This document shows positions 58,822 to 64,000 of a stretch of 64,000 bases of DNA, one piece after another (the first letter of the stretch is position 1; every line of letters begins with the position of its first letter). Source of the stretch: Arboricoccus pini (GTDB lineage Bacteria; Pseudomonadota; Alphaproteobacteria; Geminicoccales; Geminicoccaceae). The position numbers were made by a program, and so were the translations under genes. The stretch covers positions 1 through 64,000 of the forward strand of contig NZ_FYEH01000002.1 in NCBI RefSeq assembly GCF_900187945.1, written 5' to 3'. Under the pieces are notes generated by a model. That model was not told the origin of the DNA. It did no database searches and was given only the letters and a program-made list of their open reading frames with translations.

Positions 58822-59607
58822 TTAATGTGCCAGAACCTGGCCGAGAAACGCCCGGGTCCGCTCGCTCTTGGGGTTCTTGAAAAACTCCGCTGGGGGCGCC
58901 TGCTCGACGATCTCGCCCCGATCCATGAAGATGACGCTATCGGCCACCTGGCGGGCAAATCCCATCTCGTGCGTGACGCACATCATCGTCATGCCCTCGC
59001 GCGCCAGTTCCACCATGACGTCCAGCACCTCTTTCACCATCTCAGGGTCGAGTGCCGAGGTCGGCTCATCGAAGAGCATCACCTTGGGGCGCATACAGAG
59101 CGCACGGGCGATGGCGACACGCTGCTGCTGGCCGCCAGAAAGCTGTCCGGGAAATTTGTTCGCCTGCTCAGGAATGCGGACGCGTTTGAGATAGGTCATC
59201 GCCATCTCTTCCGCTTCCTTCTTGGGCATCTTACGCACCCAGATCGGCGCCAACGTGCAATTCTGCAGAACCGTCAAATGCGGAAACAGGTTGAACTGCT
59301 GGAAGACCATGCCGACCTCGCGGCGCACCGCCTCGATGTTGCGCACATCTTCGGTCAAGGGCGTGCCATCAACGGTGATCCGGCCTTTTTGATGTTCCTC
59401 CAGCCGATTGATGCAGCGGATCATGGTCGATTTGCCGGAGCCGGACGGTCCGCAAATGACAAAGCGCTCGCCGCGCTTGACCGTCAGATTGACATCGCGA
59501 AGGACGTGAAACTGACCGTACCATTTATTGACGCCTTCAAGCGTGACCATTGGCGTGGCCGACGGTGCTGGCGTCGAGTCCTTCTTGTGAAATGCAACAG
59601 CGGCCAT
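58822..59607 (-). CDS. aapP: General L-amino acid ABC transporter ATPase AapP
   Basis: 261 residues of the polar amino-acid group (GlnQ/HisP/AapP). Walker [21 protein letters not shown] near residue 54, Q-loop [18 protein letters not shown] near 99, signature [16 protein letters not shown] near 154, Walker [22 protein letters not shown] near 176, and switch His [12 protein letters not shown]. It energises the AapQM channel. It is the last gene of the operon, 31 bases after aapM. Confidence 0.95.
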   Translation of the reverse strand: MAAVAFHKKDSTPAPSATPMVTLEGVNKWYGQFHVLRDVNLTVKRGERFVICGPSGSGKSTMIRCINRLEEHQKGRITVDGTPLTEDVRNIEAVRREVGMVFQQFNLFPHLTVLQNCTLAPIWVRKMPKKEAEEMAMTYLKRVRIPEQANKFPGQLSGGQQQRVAIARALCMRPKVMLFDEPTSALDPEMVKEVLDVMVELAREGMTMMCVTHEMGFARQVADSVIFMDRGEIVEQAPPAEFFKNPKSERTRAFLGQVLAH

Positions 59608-59638
59608 GGATTTTGCTCCAACACAGGGAGTTTATGGG

Positions 59639-60745
59639 TCAACGCCGACGGTGGCCAGTCTCGAGCGTCCGCTCCAGATATTGGCTGTATTTCGACATCG
59701 AGAAGCAAAAAGCCCAGTAAATCAGCATGATAAAGAGAAATGCCTCGACGAAGAACGGTCGCCAGACCGGATCCCCCATCGCCTGTCGCATGGACAACAG
59801 GAGATCCGAGAGGCTGACGATTGCTACGAGTGATGTGTCCTTGAAGAGACTGATCAGCGAACCGACGATCGGCGGGATCGATATCTTCAAGGCCTGTGGC
59901 AGAACGATGAGCAGTTGCGTCTTCCAATAGCCGAGTGCCAGGGCGTCGGCTGCCTCACTCTGGCCCTTGGGAAGCGCCTGCAAGCCTCCGCGGATGGTTT
60001 CCGCTAGATAGGCAGCCTGGAAGAGAATGATTGCGATCTGCGCACGTAGCACGGCGTCAATCGTCGTGCCGGCGGGCATGAAGAGCGGCAGGAGAAACGA
60101 TCCCATGAAGAGCAGCGAGATGAGCGGTACGCCACGAATGAGTTCGATATAGACGACCGAAACGACCTTGATCAAAGGCAGACTGGAGCGCCGTCCAAGA
60201 GCCAGAAGGATGGCCAATGGAAAGGCCACGACCATGCCGAAGAAAGCCAGCATCATCGTGAGCGGCAAGCCACCCCAGAGCCCGGTCGGCACCGAGGTTA
60301 GGCCAAAGCCGCCGCCCATCAGCCAGAGAAAGACGAGCATCCCGAGGATCCAGACGACGATCAGCCGAGCGCTCCAGAAGCGCCGATCGCAACTGACCAG
60401 GACGGTACCCATGAGAACCAGCATGGCCAGGGTCGGTCGCCAATGCTCGTCGAAAGGATAGCGGCCAAAGATGATCAGCCGCCATTTGTCACCGATCACA
60501 GCCCAGCATGCACCCTCGCCGCTCGCGGCGCGGCAGGCATCGGCCCCAGCCCCTGGCCAGACGGCTTTGATAAGTGCCCATTCGACGAGGCTCGGCACGA
60601 ACCAGATGATCAGGCCGCAGATCACGAGCGTCAAAATGCTGCTAAAAATACTACCGAACAGATTCTTGCGAACCCAGACGAAGGCGCCGGATGAACCTCT
60701 CGGTGGGGCCTCGGGCGTTGTGGTCAGGTGGTCCACTTGCTGCAT
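59639..60745 (-). CDS. aapM: General L-amino acid ABC transporter permease AapM
   Basis: 368 residues. AapM proteins are longer than most polar amino-acid permeases because of an N-terminal extension with additional helices; here an extra segment (SILTLVICGLIIWFVPSLV) and a cysteine-containing loop (ADACRAASGEGACWAV) lie before the core. The permease core from about 155 has LTMMLAFFGMVVAFPLAILLALGR and the EAA-type motif EAADALALGYWKTQLLIVLPQALK. It forms a channel with AapQ. It starts three bases after the aapQ stop. Confidence 0.95.
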   Translation of the reverse strand: MQQVDHLTTTPEAPPRGSSGAFVWVRKNLFGSIFSSILTLVICGLIIWFVPSLVEWALIKAVWPGAGADACRAASGEGACWAVIGDKWRLIIFGRYPFDEHWRPTLAMLVLMGTVLVSCDRRFWSARLIVVWILGMLVFLWLMGGGFGLTSVPTGLWGGLPLTMMLAFFGMVVAFPLAILLALGRRSSLPLIKVVSVVYIELIRGVPLISLLFMGSFLLPLFMPAGTTIDAVLRAQIAIILFQAAYLAETIRGGLQALPKGQSEAADALALGYWKTQLLIVLPQALKISIPPIVGSLISLFKDTSLVAIVSLSDLLLSMRQAMGDPVWRPFFVEAFLFIMLIYWAFCFSMSKYSQYLERTLETGHRRR

Positions 60746-60748
60746 CGA

Positions 60749-61939
60749 TCAGCGCTCCACCAGCGCGACGCGCTTGTTGTACCAGTTCATAAACAAGGAA
60801 ATCGCCAGGCTGATAACCAGGTAGATCCCCATCATTATCGAGATGCACTCGATCGCCTGCCCGGTCTGGTTCAACGTGGTGTTCGTAACCGAAAGCAGAT
60901 CGGGGTACCCGATGGCCACCGCGAGCGAGCTGTTCTTTGTCAGATTGAGATATTGGCTGGTCGTTGGCGGCACGATGATGCGCAAAGCCTGTGGCAGAAC
61001 GACGAGCCGCATCTGCTGGCCACGCCGGAGGCCGAGCGCCGATGAGGCTTCGCTCTGCCCCCATGGGACGCCGAGAATGCCCGATCGGACGTTCTCAGCG
61101 ATGAATGAGCCTGTATAGATGCTGAGCCCGACCAGGAGGGCCAGGAACTCCGGTGTGATACTCGTGCCGCCCTGGTAGTTGAACCGCGTGAAGGTAGGCA
61201 CGTCGAAATGCAGGGGCGCGCCTAGAACCAGATAGGCCACTAGGGTAGGCAAGACGATTAAGCCGATGATCGGCAGCAGCAGTTTTGGCTCGCGCCCCGT
61301 TGCCGCCTGGCGTCGGCGGGCCCAGCGATAATAGAAATAGGCTGCGATCATCGAGATCAGAAAGATGATGACGAGCGGCGTCTGACCGGGATCGTAGATC
61401 AAAGCCGGCATCTGCAGCCCCATCTTGCTCAGGGCGAATCCTGGTACCGGCACCAACGCGTCGCGCGGGTTCGGCAAAAGCTGGCTGATGATAGCGTACC
61501 AGAAGAAGAGTTGGAGCAGCAGCGGAATGTTGCGGACGATCTCGATATAGACCATCGCGACCTTGGCAAGGAGCCAGTTCGACGAGAGCCGGGCAATGCC
61601 CATCAGGACACCGATGGCACTGGCGATGATGATGCCGAGAATCGAGACTTTCAGGGTGTTGAGGAAGCCAACGACAATGGCGCGACCATACGAGTCTGAA
61701 GGCGCGAACGGGATCACGTGCTCGCCGATATTAAAGCCTGCCTGCTGGGCCAGAAAGTCATAGCCCGTCCGGATCTGCCGTATCGCCAGATTAGTGATCG
61801 TGTTGTTGACAAGAAAGGCGATCAACGCCGCCAGAAGGCCGACGACGACAATCTGATAGATGATCCCCCTTACGCGGGGATTGCGCCATGCGGCACCCAG
61901 GCCGCCGGTCCGTTGTGCTGAAAGCCCCGCAGTCGCCAT
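60749..61939 (-). CDS. aapQ: General L-amino acid ABC transporter permease AapQ
   Basis: 396 residues from ATG 61939, which has GGAGG six bases upstream. The N-terminal helix is IYQIVVVGLLAALIAFLVNNTITNL, followed by GFLNTLKVSILGIIIASAIGVLMGIARLS and, after an inserted periplasmic loop, the EAA motif EASSALGLRRGQQMRLVVLPQALRIIVPP. Like AapM it has the long form typical of the Aap/Bzt systems. It lies about 95 bases after aapJ. Confidence 0.95.
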   Translation of the reverse strand: MATAGLSAQRTGGLGAAWRNPRVRGIIYQIVVVGLLAALIAFLVNNTITNLAIRQIRTGYDFLAQQAGFNIGEHVIPFAPSDSYGRAIVVGFLNTLKVSILGIIIASAIGVLMGIARLSSNWLLAKVAMVYIEIVRNIPLLLQLFFWYAIISQLLPNPRDALVPVPGFALSKMGLQMPALIYDPGQTPLVIIFLISMIAAYFYYRWARRRQAATGREPKLLLPIIGLIVLPTLVAYLVLGAPLHFDVPTFTRFNYQGGTSITPEFLALLVGLSIYTGSFIAENVRSGILGVPWGQSEASSALGLRRGQQMRLVVLPQALRIIVPPTTSQYLNLTKNSSLAVAIGYPDLLSVTNTTLNQTGQAIECISIMMGIYLVISLAISLFMNWYNKRVALVER

Positions 61940-62034
61940 GAAAGCCCTCCCCCAGTCATCGGTCTTGAGCGGCAAAGATCGACGCCGCTACTTCTGCAAG
62001 GGCCGCGGATGGCAGGCATCCGCGGGTCGGTCAC

Positions 62035-63063
62035 CTAGCGGACGGGTATGCCGTACATAAGGCCACCGGCATTCCAAAGAGCGTTTTGTCCGCGCGGCAG
62101 CTTCAAAGGCGTACTCGGGCCGACGTTCCGATCGTACATCTCGCCGTAATTGCCGACCTGTTTGACGATGTTGTAGGCCCAGGCATTATCGATGCCCAAT
62201 TGCTTGCCCATGTCACCCTGAACGCCCAGGAGACGCTGTACGGTCGGGCTCTGGCTCGAAGCTTTCTGCTCGTCCACATTTTTCGAGGTGATGCCCGCTT
62301 CCTCGGCCTCGAGCTGGGCATAGAGGGACCATTTGACGATCGTGAACCATTCGTCGTCGCCACGGCGCACGGCTGGCCCCAAAGGTTCCTTCGAGATCGT
62401 CTCCGGCAGGATCGTGTAGTCGCCAGGGTTGCTCAGATCGTTCGCCAGCGAGGCCGCGAGACCGGACTTGTCGGTCGTGTAGACCTGACAGCGCCCTTGC
62501 TCGAACGCCTGGAGCAGCTGGTCCAGCGCCTCGATGACGACGGTTTGGAGCTTCATGTTATGCGTGCGGAAATAGTCCGCTAGATTGAGCTCCGTCGTCG
62601 TCCCGGGCTGGACGCAAACCGTGGCGCCATCGAGTTCGAGCGCGCTCTTCACGCCGAGACTGTTAGGTACCAGGAAGCCCTGCCCGTCGTAGAAATTCAC
62701 GCCGGCGAACTCGAGGCCTTGGCTGGCGTCACGCGTCAGCGTCCAGGTCGTATTGCGGTAGAGGATGTCGACCTCGCCCGATTGCAGAGCGGTGAAACGC
62801 TGCTGAGCGTTGAGCGGCACAAATTGGACCTTGGTGGCATCCCCGAGTACGGCCGCAGCCACGACGCGACAACCGTCAGCGTCGATTCCCGTCCATTTGC
62901 CCTGGCTATCGGGCAGCGAAAAGCCGGCCAGGCCGGTATTGACGCCGCATTTGACGGCTCCGCGACTCTTGACGGCGTCGAGGGTCGGACCAGCACTCGC
63001 GAGATGCGTTCCCCCCAGTACGAAAGCCACGGCCCCGGCAAGGGCGAGACACTTCAAACGCAT
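62035..63063 (-). CDS. aapJ: General L-amino acid-binding protein AapJ
   Basis: 342 residues from an ATG with GGAGG four bases upstream. The Sec signal is MRLKCLALAGAVAFVLGGTH followed by LASAG (cleavage after residue 24). The mature part starts PTLDAVKSRGAVKCGVNTGLAGFS and continues WTGIDADGCRVVAAAVLGD, the family 3 solute-binding fold with the two Cys typical of AapJ. In Rhizobium this system takes up a wide range of L-amino acids. The operon order is aapJ-Q-M-P, divergent from metC, as in rhizobia. Confidence 0.95.
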   Translation of the reverse strand: MRLKCLALAGAVAFVLGGTHLASAGPTLDAVKSRGAVKCGVNTGLAGFSLPDSQGKWTGIDADGCRVVAAAVLGDATKVQFVPLNAQQRFTALQSGEVDILYRNTTWTLTRDASQGLEFAGVNFYDGQGFLVPNSLGVKSALELDGATVCVQPGTTTELNLADYFRTHNMKLQTVVIEALDQLLQAFEQGRCQVYTTDKSGLAASLANDLSNPGDYTILPETISKEPLGPAVRRGDDEWFTIVKWSLYAQLEAEEAGITSKNVDEQKASSQSPTVQRLLGVQGDMGKQLGIDNAWAYNIVKQVGNYGEMYDRNVGPSTPLKLPRGQNALWNAGGLMYGIPVR

Positions 63064-63283
63064 GGAACCTCCAAAGTTGGCGACCCTTCCTCGAAAGAGG
63101 CAGGGTCGATTCCGGCCACACTCGCGGATTGTCGTACCCGCAGTCATGCACGCGGCAGCCCTGATTGCCAATCGTTTACACAACGCTCGTCCGGTGCACA
63201 ATTTCCCAGCAGGTAATCACGTTGGCTGGATGGACCCGGGCCTCATCGTGTATGCCCACAGCGTCGAACCGAGCGATGAGGAT

Positions 63284-64000
63284 GTGATCATCTTGAAGAA
63301 GCGGACTTTGACGTCTTACAGCGATGCGACCGCCGTTACCGTTCTGGGACGGGACCCCGATGCCCATTTCGGAATCGTCAATCCACCGGTCTATCGAGCT
63401 TCGACCATCCTCTACCCGACCGTCGATGCACTTCGTCGGCACGAGACACGCGGCAATGTCCAGTATGGCCGTTATGGCACGCCGACCAATTTCGCGCTCG
63501 AAGAGGCGCTCACTGCTCTAGAGGAGGGTTATAGCTCCATTGCGGTGGGATCAGGCAAGACCGCGATCACTGCCACCCTTTTGGCCTTGCTCGAACCGGG
63601 TGATCATCTGCTCGTAACGGATAGCGTCTACGGCCCGACGCGCGGTTTCGCCGATGGCATGCTCACGAAATTCGGGATCGCGATCGAGTATTTCGATCCA
63701 CTCATCGGTGCCGATATCGAAGCCAGGATCCGGCCGAACACCAAAGCGATTTTTCTCGAGAGCCCCGGATCATGGACGTTCGAAATTCAGGACGTGCCAG
63801 CGATCGTCTCGGTTGCGAAACGGCATGGGGTTGTCACGCTTATCGATAATACTTGGGCCTCGCCACTATTCTTCAAGCCCTTGGCCTTGGGCGTGGATAT
63901 CAGCATTCACGCTGCGACCAAGTATATCGGAGGTCACTCGGATCTGATGATGGGAACCATCACGATGACCGAGGCCATGGATCATCGTCTTCGCAAGTCC
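63284..64000 (+). CDS. metC: Cystathionine beta-lyase, N-terminal part cut by the window edge
   Basis: The frame is open from GTG 63284 or TTG 63293 to the window end, about 236 residues of a protein usually near 390. Motifs: HFGIVNPPVYRASTILYPT, NVQYGRYGTPTNFALEEAL, VTDSVYGPTRGFADGML, LIDNTWASPLFFKPLALG and the PLP lysine in HAATKYIGGHSDLMMG. It belongs to the Cys/Met PLP family; MetC is preferred over the sulfhydrylases because of the GRYGTPTNFALEEAL block and the aap neighbour. It cleaves cystathionine to homocysteine, the substrate of MetH. Confidence 0.9.
   Translation, partial: MIILKKRTLTSYSDATAVTVLGRDPDAHFGIVNPPVYRASTILYPTVDALRRHETRGNVQYGRYGTPTNFALEEALTALEEGYSSIAVGSGKTAITATLLALLEPGDHLLVTDSVYGPTRGFADGMLTKFGIAIEYFDPLIGADIEARIRPNTKAIFLESPGSWTFEIQDVPAIVSVAKRHGVVTLIDNTWASPLFFKPLALGVDISIHAATKYIGGHSDLMMGTITMTEAMDHRLRKS

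Noticed and set aside
1-64000. CRISPR arrays, insertion sequences, prophage or integrase genes
   Set aside because: I looked for regularly spaced repeats, transposase motifs and integrase-tRNA junctions (including the tRNA-Pro end) and saw none.

Overview
The window is GC-rich, densely coded chromosomal DNA from an alphaproteobacterium, probably of the Rhodospirillales or a neighbouring order. This rests on gene content: the aapJQMP amino-acid importer divergent from metC (an arrangement known from rhizobia), split glyQ/glyS followed by pyruvate phosphate dikinase, a MaeB-type malic enzyme, an ArsR-methyltransferase fusion heading metF-metH, and ygfZ. I see no phage, insertion sequence, CRISPR array or rRNA. 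Mobile DNA leaves no clear trace; the one broken gene is a decayed PotA-like ABC ATPase near 58.2-58.7 kb.

Layout. 0-5 kb: a truncated unknown gene, a MarC-family membrane protein, a sarcosine-oxidase-like flavoenzyme divergent from maeB. 5-11 kb: an unknown 90-residue protein, then the methionine operon (ArsR-methyltransferase, metF, metH) behind a promoter covered by a large palindrome. 11-19.3 kb: a tightly overlapping eight-gene set that I read as a lipid synthesis and export operon: a di-iron fatty-acid hydroxylase-like protein, a GNAT-like acyltransferase, an NTP transferase, a metallophosphoesterase, LptF/LptG-type permease subunits, a DAGK/LCB5-type lipid kinase and a Tam41-like cytidylyltransferase. 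19.9-20.6 kb: a small RTX protein behind an AT-rich leader. 20.7-25.1 kb: a complete equivalent of the E. coli yjfIJKLMC genes, rearranged as two divergent arms around a cluster of short palindromes; the first gene of the right arm carries an N-terminal ribbon-helix-helix-like extension.

25-33.8 kb: a small membrane protein, a YaiI-family protein, a signal-less PhnD-like protein overlapping a fatty acid desaturase, an XRE regulator and a five-gene peptide/nickel-type ABC importer. 34-44.5 kb: AsmA, DUF2076, an aminotransferase, a phosphoribosyltransferase, an entericidin-like lipoprotein, a MliC-like lipoprotein, a DWARF1-like FAD enzyme, an SMP-30 family protein, Rsm22 and Ohr. 44.7-58.1 kb: tRNA-Pro(CGG), polyprenyl diphosphate synthase, DUF2007, a TrmN6-like methyltransferase, an S49 peptidase, glyQS, ppdK, a GNAT-MeaB-like fusion, ygfZ and otsA. 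58.8-64 kb: aapPMQJ and the start of metC.

How they work together. Methionine supply is served by metF-metH and metC. The 11-19 kb operon could phosphorylate a lipid, activate it as a CDP-lipid, trim a phosphate and pass the product to an Lpt-type exporter. The yjf-like genes look like a self-regulated envelope-stress module. The strongest leads are the Tam41-like gene in the lipid operon and the palindrome cluster plus DNA-binding extension in the yjf-like module. All functional statements come from reading motifs and gene order by eye; no database search or structure prediction was run.
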